A stretch of DNA of 64,000 nt from Anodontia alba (GCA_964016985.1 OZ024821.1:127426555-127490554), one strand, 5' to 3'; positions 1 through 11,350 are shown, counted from the stretch's first letter. The notes: generated by a model not told the origin, from the letters alone. Made by a program: numbers and translations.

Positions 1-93
1 CATATGCTGTAATAAAAATAACCAAAACATGAATGTGTACTCTTGTAGTAAAACCAATTTATATTTTGATTTTTTATTTTTATCTCATTTCAG

Positions 94-156
94 TGAACCT
101 CCTGGGATTGAATTAGAAAACATTCCAGTTTTTGCTAATCCTGTTTTCTTGCATAA
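94..156 (+). CDS. Penultimate coding exon of an unrecognised gene
   Basis: A 63-bp exon candidate. It is preceded by a pyrimidine-rich tract and CAG, and followed by a consensus donor GTAAGT. One frame is open and reads about 20 residues beginning EPPGIELENIPVFANP. The exon starts with one base that completes a codon and ends with two bases (AA). The next plausible acceptor, at 2747, supplies the missing base C, so the two exons join in frame. The gene enters from the left edge, so its N-terminal part is outside the window. I do not recognise the family; there is no signal peptide or known motif in the visible part. The intron that follows (157-2747) is full of MITEs. Confidence 0.5.
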
Positions 157-206
157 GTAAGTTAGTTACCTTATAAAGAACACTGCAAACATTTAAACTG
201 CAACTC

Positions 207-248
207 TGTGTGTGTATGCGTGTGCGTGCGTGCGCGCGTGTGTGTGTT
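207..248. repeat. GT-rich microsatellite
   Basis: Imperfect (GT/GC)n run in the last intron of the left-edge gene. Confidence 0.8.
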
Positions 249-277
249 TATATATAAATCAAACTGTTAGATAATTA

Positions 278-616
278 CAGACAACCCTATTTATACCGAC
301 ACTCGATATAACGACAAAATTCGTTATAATGACAATTTGATTTCACGAAACCTTCGCTTAAGAGGTAACAGTTAGTCACAAATTATGCAAGAATAATATA
401 TTTAATATTTTAACGAATCATATGATTTGAATATTTGGTAGAATCGCCTCAGCCATGCGATTCTAAAAAATATCCAAAACATATGTTCTATGAGGAAACA
501 AAACAAGACCTTTCTTACATATAAATCTGCTCATTAGTTATTCTGTACCATAGCAAGTTCATTTTAATGGCAATGTCTTTGGGAACAAATACTGTTGTTG
601 TAACGAGGGTTCACTG
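278..616. mobile_element. Family P (Tc1/pogo-like) MITE
   Basis: Ends CAGACAACCCT and, inverted, CAGTGAACCCT, both flanked by TA as expected for a TA target duplication of mariner/pogo-type elements. No transposase is present, so it is non-autonomous. It lies in an intron. Confidence 0.55.
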
Positions 617-801
617 TATTGACTTAGTAATTTCATTTCAATGGAACAGTGAGGTTCCTGTTTTGTAGATCTCCTTTGTTCCTACAAAGTATATTGTAAA
701 TGTACTGTTTTGTTTTGTTCATTCCTCATCTCTTCTTCCTTTGGTGCTTCGGGAAGATTGTGCTTCGTGATTGTGGTATCTTCTTGGTAAAATAATGTAT
801 A

Positions 802-1114
802 CATTGCGAAAACAAGCCTATTCAAATATATTGGAAATTTTACCACCAAAATTTTCAGCCTATTCAAATATATTGGAAATTTTACCACCAAAATTTTCAG
901 ATTTAAAATTCTGATATTTTTCATATTTCTGCTCAAAACACAGATTGTTGGTACCCATTAGAACCGCCTGGGCAAGGCGGTTCTAACGAGTACCCACAAT
1001 CTATGGTTTTTTAGCAAAATAAGAAAAATAATGTATATCCCTGTAAACCCCAGCTTTACTACATAAAAGTGGGGTTTAAGGAGGTCAAAATTATATACGC
1101 GTGTTTTCGTGATG
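802..1114 (+). mobile_element. Family A fold-back element
   Basis: Complete copy from CATTGCGAAAAC to CGTGATG with both hairpins. The 5' segment (CCTATTCAAATATATTGG and what follows, about 42 bp) is present twice in tandem, a local slippage duplication. Confidence 0.85.
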
Positions 1115-1234
1115 GGATTTACTATGCGTTTGCTATTCTGGTCTGTTTAAAAGCACCGTCAGTGTTTAATATAAGTTGATAGTTGTTGTGGTAATTTAGA
1201 ACATAGTTTTGGTTCTTATGAATATCTGCAAGTA

Positions 1235-1576
1235 CAGCTGAACCTCAATAACTCGGAACATTTTGGGACCAAGTAAATTTGTTTTAGACATGGATAGTAC
1301 GAGGCACTGAGCGTTAATCATAAGGCCAGGTCAGGAGGCAAATGATTACGATTTAGGGATGCCTTTTTGTTCTTCTATATAATAATGGTATGTTATGTGT
1401 ACTTATTAGAATCGCCTCGATACATTTCATTTTGATAAAATAAAAAAATTTCCCTAAATTATCCATAATTGTCTGTTTTGGGGCTATCAAGAGAATTTTC
1501 TAGGGACTCAAAAAAACGAGTTCGAATTAGCCATGGTAAACGAGCCACCACTGTTCGAGTCAATGAGGTTTTACTG
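1235..1576. mobile_element. Family P (Tc1/pogo-like) MITE
   Basis: Ends CAGCTGAACCTCAATAACTC and, inverted, CAGTAAAACCTCATTGACTC, with TA on both sides. Inside is a half copy of a G-type stem (ACTTATTAGAATCGCCTCG). No coding sequence. Confidence 0.6.
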
Positions 1577-1639
1577 TAGTTGGTATGCAGCAACAGTAAG
1601 ATATACCTTCTGAGAAAATTCCCTTCATGTTACTGTTTT

Positions 1640-1835
1640 AACCCTTGGCCTGCTGAATCCGGATATACCCTGCCTTTGCAAATAGCGTAGTTCCAGATCA
1701 GTTGGCTTCTTTAGAAGCCAACTGATCTGGATCTGCACTGTTTGCCATTAAGTATGTGAATTTATAGCAACAATCTGATTCGCTGAAAATTAGAAATGGG
1801 CATGGCATCTTAATTTATTCAGCAGGACAAGGGTT
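1640..1835. mobile_element. Family B MITE
   Basis: Inverted ends AACCCTTGGCCTGCTGAA and TTCAGCAGGACAAGGGTT. The central GTTGGCTTCT...AGAAGCCAAC hairpin is flanked by a GATCCAGATCAG-type stem. Confidence 0.8.
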
Positions 1836-2219
1836 AAGATCTCCTGAAGAACACAGGTACTATGTGTCTTTCCACACTCTTCTGAGAACAATTATCATAT
1901 TTACTTTAGATCCTTCCTCACCCTTTGGAATTACAGGTTGCCTACATGGTCCACTGTTTCCGAAGATTGTGCTGTATAAATCTTTCAAATGCAAATTGCT
2001 CTGTTTCTATCTCCTTTAATTTTGCGTCTTTCCTTGGCCATATCCCGTTATTATTTTTTAAGCATCTCAACACTAAAACATATTCTGTGATTACTGTCAG
2101 ACATGAAACTTGATTCAGTGTTTGAAAATAAGCATTACATGTTGAAAATAAAATTTTAAAAGCATTTCTCTTAATGCCTCCTAAAAATACAGCAGCTATG
2201 CATTTTTCCTTTGGAAGCA

Positions 2220-2420
2220 GTTAAGCGCTTAGCACTCTGGGTAAAATTCGCAGCAGACGACATTTTCAAATATTTTCCATATTGGGTTTCATGCAAATTG
2301 TCTCCAATGCAGATAATGTGCATGAAATGTCAGATTCTGTTTTCTGGGAAAAATAAGAAAAATATCATCAATGATACTCTGTCGTCTGCTGAATTTGCAC
2401 AGGGACTGGTAAAGGTTAAC
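2220..2420. mobile_element. Family C MITE
   Basis: TTAAGCGCTTAGCACTCTGG head, CAGCAGACGAC and GTCGTCTGCTG subterminal inverted motifs, and a CATGCAAATTGTCTCC/TGCATGAAATG hairpin. Confidence 0.7.
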
Positions 2421-2747
2421 TGAAACACAAACTTTATTCTGGGGGATAATAAACAAAACTGTCGCTCATTGAAATCTAATAATTTCGCCAAGAAATTAGC
2501 AATTGGTATTTTCATTGATCACTTCCATCGTGTTGGAACAGCCCGTCATACCGTATGTAAATATTATTTAGAGGAGCTTATCTAGAACTCAACTAACTAT
2601 GCTATAGCGACCATGATTAGACACGGCGTTCTACGGCGTCTGATATGGGTCTTCACTGTTTAAATGTACTCTCGGTATTAATATATTAATTAGGTAACAA
2701 GTGCCATACCTGCGGTATTCTAACTTTGTTTCTTTTTTCTCTTTCAG

Positions 2748-2832
2748 CTTGCACAGCTTAGTTAAAGACGGACGATTTCGGATACCAAGACCCGATTTCG
2801 TAGACCCTAGCATTTTCCAGGAATATTTTTGA
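2748..2832 (+). CDS. Terminal coding exon of the left-edge gene
   Basis: It is preceded by a strong polypyrimidine tract and CAG (2734-2747). The first base completes the codon left open by the exon at 94-156. The frame then reads LHSLVKDGRFRIPRPDF and continues for nine more residues to TGA at 2830-2832. The tail is basic then acidic, with no cysteines and no membrane segment. No AATAAA is obvious soon after the stop. I do not recognise the protein, so product and function are unassigned. The exon pair is supported by splice signals and phase only. Confidence 0.5.
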
Positions 2833-3621
2833 ACATTCTAGTCATTTATGTCGAGGACGACTTACCCGTAATTTGCATTTCAGTAGTGCCATCGACCCTT
2901 AAGTGTCGTTCCAAATTGTAGCAGACAACATTCTGAAATATTGTTTGTTTGCTTTTTATATTCAGGGAAAACAAGGTTTGACATTTCATGTGAATCGTTT
3001 GTTCATTTTCTCGAAAACAATATGAAAAAAAATAATTTAGAATGATGGCTGCTGCTCTAATGTGACTGACGCTTTAAGCGACAAAGCGAGCCTTCCAACA
3101 GAAAAAAATGTTTATATCTTGTGCGAAAGAGAAGACCTGGAACAGACTTTTCATATGTTATGCGGGCCGGTCTTTGAATCTGGTGGTCGCGCCTGACATA
3201 AGGCGGATTTTCATCAAGAAGAGGTTCGTTAGAATGAAGGGCAAACTTAGTGTTCTCCACTAAATGTATTACCGTTATTCATGCATGGACATGACACAAA
3301 TTAGTCACGTGACTTCAGTGGTGCCATGGATTTCGTATTTTATGTGATCGTTTTATTCAAACAAATTTTAGTCAGACTTGGTGCCTTAATAGTTGTTAGA
3401 TTATTTATTTTACCCAACAATGTCATGGAGGAGAATAGTTTTGCTCATCGCCAAATTACATCATGTGACTTTGTCATGTGACTTTGTCTCTTGAAACCAC
3501 TGTGTGACGTCATAGCCAGACGCATCATGTGACATTATGCATTTCGTTGTTTCTCATTTCTATGTCTACAAGTGACATATGTTTCAGTTATGCACATATA
3601 TCATCAAAATACTCCCATTTC
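2833..3621. other. Intergenic, no gene seen
   Basis: It contains fragments resembling family C (2915-3015) and CATGTGAC-type short repeats at 3300-3540. No ORF with coding character or splice signals. Confidence 0.5.
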
Positions 3622-3835
3622 AACCCTTTCATCCCTGCAGACGAACACTGATACGTACATTTGCAAACAGTGCAGATCCAAATGAGACGGCTCGTTACGA
3701 GCCGTCTCATCTGGATCTACACTGTTTGCCTGTCTACTTCTGATTTTCGCTTGACATCCCATTCATATTAATGGATGTTTCCAAAAAAATCAAGGATGGA
3801 GGAGTCCACTTCAGTAATTTAGGGTTGAAAGGGTT
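3622..3835. mobile_element. Family B-like MITE
   Basis: TIR AACCCTTTC with a GAGACGGCTCGTTACGAGCC hairpin and the CAAACAGTGCAGATCC stem shared with families B and D. Confidence 0.7.
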
Positions 3836-3996
3836 AACTATAAGTGTCGTTACTACTAAATAAGCAGACGACATACAAGACATATATTTCTCAAGAAAAT
3901 AAGGCTTTGCATTTCTTGTGAATCACCTTATTCCTAAAAAGAGGCTTCACGCATGTTGCCAAGCCCTCTTTTCTGAGAAAGAAAATTGCAAACTCT

Positions 3997-4173
3997 ATTA
4001 ACGCTTAGCGCCCTGGGTAAAAGTTTCAGCAGAAGACATATTGAAATATATTTCGATTTTTTCATGCAAATTGTCTCCAACTGAAACAGTTCGCATGAAA
4101 TGTCAAATCCTCTTTTCTGGGAGAATAAGAAACATATCACCAGTTTCTCGTCTGCTGAATAAACCAAGAGAGG
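3997..4173. mobile_element. Family C MITE
   Basis: TTAACGCTTAGCGCCCTGG head, CAGCAGAAGACA and TCGTCTGCTG motifs, and a degenerate central hairpin. Confidence 0.65.
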
Positions 4174-4511
4174 GATAATGGCTAAAATGTCGTTTGCTAA
4201 TATTTTAGTTCGACATTGTAAGGGTTATGTTGAGGCTAATTGTCTTTCACATGGGTCATGTCAGGTCAGAACTTGCTGGGACTGCACATCCCGCGTAGTC
4301 TGATATGAAACTATGGGATGTCCCGATGCTTGAAGGCCCCTTTTTCCGAGACGTGACCTAGTCATGATACTTTAGTCGTGACGTGAGAAAAGGTACCTTT
4401 GGGGCAATGCAAACAGTACAGATCCAGATCAGCCAGCGGAGATACGTATATAGTCTGATCAGAAACTTTGCAATACTTCATTATGTTCTACAGTGACCAA
4501 TGATTCTATAG

Positions 4512-4577
4512 GCGGACAGTGAAGGCCCAGATCAGACTGCGCGGATGCGCAGTCTGATCTGGGTCTACACTGTCCGC
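4512..4577. repeat. Family E hairpin
   Basis: Near-perfect stem GCGGACAGTGAAGGCCCAGA against TCTGGGTCTACACTGTCCGC with a GCGCGGATGCGC apex. The flank CTTTTCGCATGGCGCGGCCC links it to the TIR element at 11437-11682. Confidence 0.8.
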
Positions 4578-4842
4578 ATATGCCCGTAGACACCTTTTCG
4601 CATGGCGCGGCCCAGTTAATATTAATTAAATGTTACTGTCTAAATGTAATTCATTCCATGTGTTTCAGAACTTGATAATATGATTTTAAACGCACATGTG
4701 GATATCTTGGAATTTGACTGCTCTGCGTGCTGAAACGATTTTGTAGACTGGGCTCAGTCCATCTCAGTATAACGAAGCAAACTGTCCACTTGGCTTTAGA
4801 TTAGAGGGATATCCAGATAAATAGTTTTCTTATTTCCCCAAG

Positions 4843-4911
4843 GAAACATATGTTGCGGATACTCATAAGAAGCTGAGGCGCTTCTAATGAGTACCCATAA
4901 CATATGTTTTA
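4843..4911. mobile_element. Family G fold-back element
   Basis: AAACATATGTTGCGGATACTC and its inverted partner GAGTACCCATAACATATGTTT around a GAGGCGCTTC apex. Confidence 0.7.
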
Positions 4912-5175
4912 CCTGGATAAATAAATAAATTATCAATACTTTTTTGGTGGAAAATAGCGCCTAATCTTGAGCTTCTGTTTATGAATACAGGTTTTTTGAT
5001 AGGTGTGGTTCCTCAAAAGAAAGGCGTATGTATGACGCCCTATGTGAGAGAAGGGCCTGGTCGTATATGTTGGCATCTACGTCCGAGATAACCCTGTGCA
5101 TCAGCACACAGCACAGTCTGATCAGGGCCTTCATTGGCCGCTTACGGATAAAGTGGGTACCCTGTGAATTTACCA

Positions 5176-5445
5176 CATCACGAAAACATGCCTATAAAAT
5201 TTTGACCCCCTTAAACCCCACTTTTATGTAGTAAAACTGGGGTTTACAGGGGTATGCATTTTTTTCTAATTTCTCCCCAAAACATAGATTGTAGGTACTC
5301 GTTAGAACCGCCTCGACGAGGCGGCTCTAACGAGTACCCACAATCTATGTTTTGAGCAGAAGTATGAAAAATATTTTTATCTGAAAATTTTCATTTTTTG
5401 GTAGTAAAATTTTTAGTATATTTGAATAGGCTTGTTTTCGTAATG
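5176..5445 (-). mobile_element. Family A fold-back element
   Basis: Complete reverse-orientation copy from CATCACGAAAACATG to TTTTCGTAATG. Neighbouring bases (CCA on the left, AAC on the right) show no target duplication. Confidence 0.85.
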
Positions 5446-5507
5446 AACTAACAGAAAAGATCCTGATCGTACTGGACAAATTGATCTGGGCCTTCGCTGT
5501 CCATATA

Positions 5508-6065
5508 CAGTCGACTATCGTTATCTCGACTTCGCTTATCTCGAATAATCGCTTATCTCTGAGTGAAGATCTGGGCCCAGTTGTTCAAAGCTAACGACGT
5601 CGTTAGTTAACGATTCGTTAAAATTTACATCGAGTGATACGCAAATATGCTGAAATTTTTTGCTGAAAAATGTGAGTAGCTTTTGCAGTGCAAAAGCTAC
5701 TCACATTTCAAAAACTACTCACATTTTTTCAGCAAAAAATATCAGAATATTGTATATTGAATCTGCTAAAACAGTTAACGAAATGACCCTTAACGAGCTC
5801 GTTAAGCTAACGATGCTTTGAACAACTGGGCCCTGGTCTCTGTTTTTAACATGGAAATCTAACAATAGGTAACAAAATATTGCTCCTCCTCTTTTCTACA
5901 ATATTTTCAATATATCTCTAACTTAAGGAGTCAAATTACATATTCCTTTGTGAAGTGTAGTTGTTGGATTTATGTTTTCCTCAATTCTGCAAATCTGATA
6001 TGTCAAGGTACGGTTATCTCGAGGTATTTCACACTCCCTTGGACTTCGATAACGAGAGTCGACTG
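5508..6065. mobile_element. Family P (pogo-like) MITE with nested element
   Basis: Ends CAGTCGACTATCGTTATCTC and, inverted, CAGTCGACTCTCGTTATCG, each flanked by TA. Its interior is interrupted by a family F element. The subterminal TTATCTCGAA motifs are typical of pogo/Tigger derivatives. No transposase ORF. Confidence 0.65.
5573..5833. mobile_element. Family F MITE nested in a P element
   Basis: TIR GGGCCCAGTTGTTCAAAGC at both ends, followed by TAACGACGTCGTTAGTTAACG-like palindromes. The centre is a hairpin of TTTTGCTGAAAAATGTGAGT type. Confidence 0.8.
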
Positions 6066-6663
6066 TATTCACCTGTATCACAAGGACACTTTTCCGGAGT
6101 TGCAAATTGTATGAAGAAAGAAGGCTCATCAGGATCTTTGCTATTCAGCTCCTTAGAAATACGGGCAACTGCAGTATCGGCTGTCGAGAAGTGAAGGCCC
6201 AGATCAGACTGAGCTGATTTCTTAACCTTAAAAAGGACAGTCATGACTGTAGCAGACGACATTTTGAACTACTTGTTTTTCAGAGAAAATAAGAAAATAC
6301 AGTTAAATTTTTATTTGAGCCTATTCTGGGTACTGTGAAAATCAAATACCGCTTAAACCGATGCTAGGTGGCGTGCGCAGCCTCGCAACTACATGTACAT
6401 TGTTGCATATGGGAGACTTAATAAAAGTGAGTCTCCAATTTTCGTTGTTTTGTGTATCTTTTGTTTCCAAAGGCAACTATAGATTTTATTGACATTTTAC
6501 ATGAAGCTTTATTTTCACTGAAAATAATAAAAAAAAATAAATGTCGTCTGCTGCTGTTGTTGCCAGCGCTTTTAGGGTTAAGTGGTATATGGCTGACAGG
6601 TCTTATACATGTATATAATGACCATTTGACTGAAATGGCATCTTTGAGGAATTTGTATTATTG
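6066..6663. other. Intergenic, fragmentary repeats
   Basis: It holds E-like and C-like fragments near 6195-6305. A short motif, ACCGCTTAAACCG then GCAGCCTCGCAA (6350-6390), recurs near 28363-28402. No supportable gene. Confidence 0.45.
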
Positions 6664-6791
6664 AACAACGCTTAACATTGGTCAAATTATCAATATTTTT
6701 CTTATTTTACCCAGAAAACAGGATTTAACATTTCATGCAAACTGTCTCCATTGGAGACAGTTTGCATGAAATGCCAAATCATGTTTTCTAA
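6664..6791. mobile_element. Family C MITE
   Basis: Strong central hairpin CATGCAAACTGTCTCCATTG / CAATGGAGACAGTTTGCATG; the right end is truncated. Confidence 0.7.
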
Positions 6792-6834
6792 TTTATTCAC
6801 GGAAGCATATATTGTGGGTACTAGTTAGAAGGTA

Positions 6835-7090
6835 AAAAGAAAAGTCCAGGGAGTGCCACAATCACACATCGCAGCCAATTGCTGACACCTAGAGAAAGAG
6901 GAAAGAGATACAAACAAACACGCGCAAAACAAACAAACGCACGAAAAGCACACAGACCAGCTCTCTCTTCCTCAGGCGAGGTGATCGCAACATATTCTTA
7001 CGACATGAAAGCCGTAACAAAGGAATGAAGCATAGCTGAAATAATTCTCACGCTGCCGTGGGAATCGAACCCGGTTCGTTCGTAACAATA
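6835..7090 (-). mobile_element. tRNA-derived SINE (minus strand)
   Basis: Read on the minus strand, a box-B-like GGGTTCGATTCC (7061-7072) lies near the 5' end. It is followed by a body ending GTGTGATTGTGGCACTCCCT. The same body and tail recur on the plus strand at about 53985-54150. Box A is not clear, so the head may be truncated. Confidence 0.5.
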
Positions 7091-7397
7091 TGTGTTTGTG
7101 GAGACAAAAGAAAAGTGTCAGTATTTTTCCATTGGTAAATGTGCCTTATCTGCTCTTAATATATCATCAAGATCAGCAAAAGTTTGCGGATAGCGAATAT
7201 ACAAAACATTCTGTATCTTTCATTGTCTGATTGAAATATTCTGTTTTCCCCTATATTGTCTTTAAGGTTGATCTCAGTCATCTCTCTCCGCGCATACCAT
7301 GCAAATGTCTTTTTTATGGTAAACCCTAAGGCTCAAAATGTTTACCAATCTGAGTTCCTACCAAATGAAATCGGAAAATTGGGACAGATAAGCCTGT

Positions 7398-7464
7398 GCA
7401 AACAGTGTAGACCCAGATCAGACGCCGCAGAATGCGGCGTCTGATCAGGGTCTACACTGTTTGC
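7398..7464. repeat. D2 hairpin
   Basis: GCAAACAGTGTAGACCCAGA and its inverted partner around a GACGCCGC...GCGGCGTC apex. Confidence 0.8.
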
Positions 7465-7521
7465 CACTCATCCAGTATTGTTTAGATATATGGCATGTAG
7501 TAAAAGGGATTTGTTAAAATT

Positions 7522-7692
7522 TTATGACAAGTACGGTAGACGACATTTTAAAATATTTTTGTATATTTTTCCCAGAAAATAGATTGATATTTCTTGCAGA
7601 TTGTCTCCTTAGAAGACAATTTGCATGAAATGTCAAGGCCTATTTTCTGGAAAAAAAATAGAAATATATCATCAGTTTGTCGTCAGATTAAT
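7522..7692. mobile_element. Family C MITE
   Basis: Hairpin GATTGTCTCCTTAG/AAGACAATTTGCATG with AGAAAATAG/CTATTTTCTGG flanks. Confidence 0.65.
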
Positions 7693-7918
7693 TTTTCTGT
7701 ATCTTCGGGTAGGAAAATATCCGTGGTAACTTCTTACCAAAAGCTGACTGGGATGTCGTCACGGTTTTCACAGTATGACCTGCGTCATATACCTGTATTT
7801 TCACTGTTTGTTTCGTAGAAAGGCCAAATGTTCTGCCGTCATTGAAATCACCTGAGTGCGATGAGTCTGACTACATCCAGAACTTATGTTTTGACTGATG
7901 TTACAGCTTGCTTGAAGC

Positions 7919-8025
7919 GAACCCAGCGGGCACGCAACGTTGAGACAACGTCGCATCAACGTCGATGCAACGTCTTGACGTTGCATCGACGTTGTTGTGA
8001 CATTGTATAAAAGTGCCCGCTGGGT
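7919..8025. mobile_element. Short palindromic element rich in CAACGT
   Basis: Terminal inverted repeats AACCCAGCGGGCAC and GTGCCCGCTGGGTT. The interior is a fold-back of CAACGTCGATGCAACGTC-type units. A distinct MITE family with no relative elsewhere in the window. Confidence 0.75.
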
Positions 8026-8623
8026 TGCTTCATGGCGACATGACTTAAGTTTTTTACGGTTTTTTGTTTTAATAATAAAACATGTTTATACCCGACGTTA
8101 ACTGTGTTTTTAATGTGGTTTACTGTTTTCACGTCGTCCGTCTATCCGTCTGTCTGTTCGTGACGTTTTGCCTAGGTTGGGTGTCTAATGAACCATGCTT
8201 ATTGATTTTTTCTTGTTATAAACTAGCATATCAAACTATTTGTCAACGAATATCTTTGTGTTTGCTGTTAAAAAGTTGTCAGACATTTTGTTTTCGTATA
8301 TATGGAGTTGTTTCTAAAAAGCTTTTTATGAGGGTTTTGGAAGTTTTAAACCAGGAGAAAATGTTTCCTGTGTCATCATGCATTCTGTGAACGGCATGTG
8401 TGCAAAGCAGGAATTTCTTTTGATTAACTCTTTACAGTTAACTGACAATAGACATTTAAATGTTTCCATCTATTTTCAGTTAGCTGGCAACGAATAGAGA
8501 TGGCCAACGAACATTGTTCTGGTCAGACGGCGCGCATGTGCAGGCTGATCTGGGCCTTCGCTGTTTGCATATGACAATGGACTTTTTTCAAAATGCACTT
8601 TCACCTACGCAAAAATATGACTT
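8026..8623. other. Intergenic stretch, one 102-codon open frame
   Basis: The open frame at 8082-8390 (+) is rich in C, F, L and V with no motif, conserved splice signals or Kozak context. I do not support it as a gene. A degenerate E hairpin lies at about 8513-8572. Confidence 0.4.
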
Positions 8624-8795
8624 GCAGCAGACAACAGATTGATGATATTTTTCCTAATTTCCCCAGAAAATAGGCTTTGACATTTTATGCAAATTGTTTC
8701 CTTAGGAACCAAAGCCTGTTTTCTGGAAAAAAAAGTAAGAAAAGTGTTTCAAAATGTCTGCTGTTGAAATTTTTACCCAGCATGCAAAGTGTTTA
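8624..8795. mobile_element. Family C MITE
   Basis: CAGCAGACAAC head and TCTGCTGTTGAAATTTTTACCC tail; most of the central hairpin's right arm is deleted. Confidence 0.65.
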
Positions 8796-8877
8796 CATTA
8801 AATTTCAAGATGTCAGCTCTTTGATGTGTTATCATGAAATGTACATGTTATGATGTTAATGTCTGTCATGCTATTAT

Positions 8878-9191
8878 CATTACGAAAACACGCCTATTCA
8901 AATAAATTGAGAATTTTACCACCAAAAAATGAAAATTTTCAGATGAAAAATTCTGATATTTTTCTTATTTCTGCTTAAAACATAGATTGTGGGTACTCGT
9001 TAGAACCGCCTCGATGAGGCGGTTCTAACGAGTACCCACAATCTATGTTTTAGGCGGTTCTAACGAGTACCCACAATCTATGTTTTTGAGCAGAAATAAG
9101 AAAAATAATGTATACCCCCATAAACCCCAGTTTTACTATTTACAAGTGGGGTTTATGGGGGTCAAAATTATATAGGCATGTTTTCGTGATG
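8878..9191 (+). mobile_element. Family A element with duplicated stem arm
   Basis: Complete from CATTACGAAAACACG to CGTGATG. The right arm of the central hairpin (GGCGGTTCTAACGAGTACCC and what follows) occurs twice in tandem against one left arm. Confidence 0.85.
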
Positions 9192-9330
9192 TCTCTGAAT
9201 ATTCATGTCGGCTGTTATACACAATCGTTATTTATTGTTCATTTTGTTTGTAAATATCGTAAAAACCGATTAAAAAGAATACAAAATGCCACATAAATCA
9301 GACGTCTTTGCTTCTTTATCCTCGACCTTT

Positions 9331-9557
9331 AACCCATTTATGCCTGGCGTCCCATAAAAAAGGGCATTTGCAAACAGTGTAGACCCAGATCAGACGCCGC
9401 AGATCGCGGCGTCTGATCTGGGTCAACACTGTTTGCATTTAGGAGAGGAATTGCTATACAATATGGTAACAATAAAAACTAACCAGACACGCCTTATATT
9501 GGAAATGGACCTGTCCAGAGATTTGAGGTAAAAGAGTCCATTCTGTGTAAATGGGTT
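9331..9557. mobile_element. Family D MITE
   Basis: TIR AACCCATTTATGCC and GTAAATGGGTT. The interior hairpin TTTGCAAACAGTGTAGACCC surrounds a GACGCCGCAGATCGCGGCGTC apex. Confidence 0.8.
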
Positions 9558-9801
9558 GATATCAAAATAGAAACACAGTGCAAGCTCTCCATGACAGACA
9601 CTTTTGTGAAAGCGAAAAAGTGGCTACTGGAGGGAGGTGGTTGTTATGCATGTAGAGAAGTTAAATTTGTGGTAAAATAGCACTGGAACAGGAGTAAAGT
9701 GTTATTGAAGGGGAGATGGTTGTTGTACAGAGCTTAAATATATATTATTGCATAAAAAGCAATCATTAACATTATTAACAACCGTGCATTAACCGGCGAA
9801 A

Positions 9802-9846
9802 AGCCGTGTATTAACAAAGCAATTCACGCGCTGTTAATACACGGCT
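9802..9846. repeat. 14-bp-stem hairpin
   Basis: AGCCGTGTATTAAC and GTTAATACACGGCT around a 17-base loop. It may be one end of a longer element running to the palindrome at 10043. Confidence 0.6.
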
Positions 9847-10042
9847 ACGCAACTTTCAATATGATTGTACCGGGGCCACAGATTTGCTGCCCTTACGAGA
9901 TGTGTACTGTCCGGCCCAAGAATGAGCATGGTCCGTAGAAATTGCTTTCGCGAGACATCGGTGAAAAGGCGAAACAAAATAGTGCAAGAAATAACGCGAA
10001 ATGTAACAAATGTTTTCAGTTTTTATGCAATAATAGCGATTG

Positions 10043-10171
10043 AACATGGTTTTTTAATGCATTAACATTCGCCAGGTCCCTAGGGAGGTGTTGAAAACTG
10101 CGGCCTCCGGCCTCGGTTTTCAACACCTCCCTTGGGACCTGGCGAATGTTAATGCATGAAAAAAACATGTT
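10043..10171. repeat. Long palindrome
   Basis: Arms of about 60 bp: ATTAACATTCGCCAGGTCCC against GGGACCTGGCGAATGTTAAT, meeting at GCGGCCTCCGGCCTCGG. Almost no loop, so cruciform-prone. Confidence 0.85.
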
Positions 10172-10465
10172 TGATCCCTATAGTAAATACCACTTTAGGA
10201 AATAGGTAAACTGGCTGTTATAGGGAAGTTGACTGTTTTAGAGAGATTAGATATGTAGTTAAACAGCACTGTGGGAAATTAGTAAAGTTGGTCTTACAGG
10301 GAGATGGCTGTTGTTGGGAGATGACAGCTAGTGTAGGTTCTACTATAAAAATCACACAATAGGTGCCTTGAATGGTATTGGTTACACTTAGTAGATTTTC
10401 CGCCATTTTTACAAGGGGTTGCAACTTTTGTGACTTCCTGTTTGTTTTAATGCGCACCAAATCCT
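10172..10465. other. Intergenic, nothing recognised
   Basis: Degenerate GGGAGATGGCTGTTGT-like short repeats; no gene. Confidence 0.4.
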
Positions 10466-10545
10466 TTCTGAAAAGGGGTCTACTCTAACAGGAAAGAATA
10501 TGCTCCTGAGGGGAACAAATTCGTACCTTTTAGAGTAGATTCCTT
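10466..10545. repeat. Family I hairpin
   Basis: GGGGTCTACTCTAACAGGAA and TACCTTTTAGAGTAGATTCC around a CTCCTGAGGGG loop. Confidence 0.65.
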
Positions 10546-10654
10546 ATCATAACGGGGAGTGGGGTGGGGAGGGGCGCAAAAACAATTTTGACAAGAGATA
10601 CTTTCTCCCCTGAAAAAAATCAGACTTACAACTTGCAATACACAATCAACTATC

Positions 10655-11350
10655 GTTAAGGTGCACGACCCTCATCATTCTTGCCTGTGCCTCAGCTTAG
10701 CATCTGGCAAAGAAAAATAGCATTTGACAAGCCCATTTTCTAGATCTTGTCGGTATCAGTCTGCCGAAACCCGTCGATATATTCTTGACGGTTCAAGAGT
10801 TATCTCCATTTTGCGAACCGACCACGGATGGATGGACTCGGGTTGATGACAGGACACTCTTCGAGAATCGACCATTCGGTCGGTCGACTTTCTGCGGGCC
10901 ATGCAATATTTCTACGGGTTCAAGAGTTGTGCCCATGTTCACTAACTGACTATAGAAAAAAGTTTGACCTTGGCTTTGCCTCGGTCAAAGAAAAATGACA
11001 TTTTCCAATTCCTTTGTCTAGAGCTTGTCAACATTTATATCTATGCAAACTTTTATCTTAATATACCATACGGTGAACGGCTTACAGCGAATTTCATTTG
11101 TTTTGTTTTTTTGTTCGTTTTTTTTTTTTTTTTTTTTTTTTTTTGTCTTTTCGCATTTTTGAATTCGGCTTAGCCTCGAGCAAAGAAAAATGGCATTTGG
11201 CAAGCCTATTAGCTAGATTTTATCTGTATCAGCCTGAGTGCGAAAATATGTAAACGTATTCTCACGTTTCAAGAGCTATGCCCATTTTCTCTGACGGATG
11301 GACGGACTTACAACTCGATTATAGGGCACACGTCTGAAAGTCGACTTTAC
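10655..11350. repeat. Degenerate tandem repeat, about 3 units
   Basis: Units share CAAAGAAAAATGRCATTTG, then TCTAGATYTTGTC, then TTCAAGAGTTATGCCCATTTT. Unit anchors lie near 10710, 10985 and 11185. Poly-T of about 24 at 11119-11142 lies inside the second unit. Confidence 0.6.

Noticed and set aside
8082..8390. 102-codon plus-strand open frame
   Set aside because: No motif, no splice or start context, and a composition typical of chance frames in T-rich DNA.
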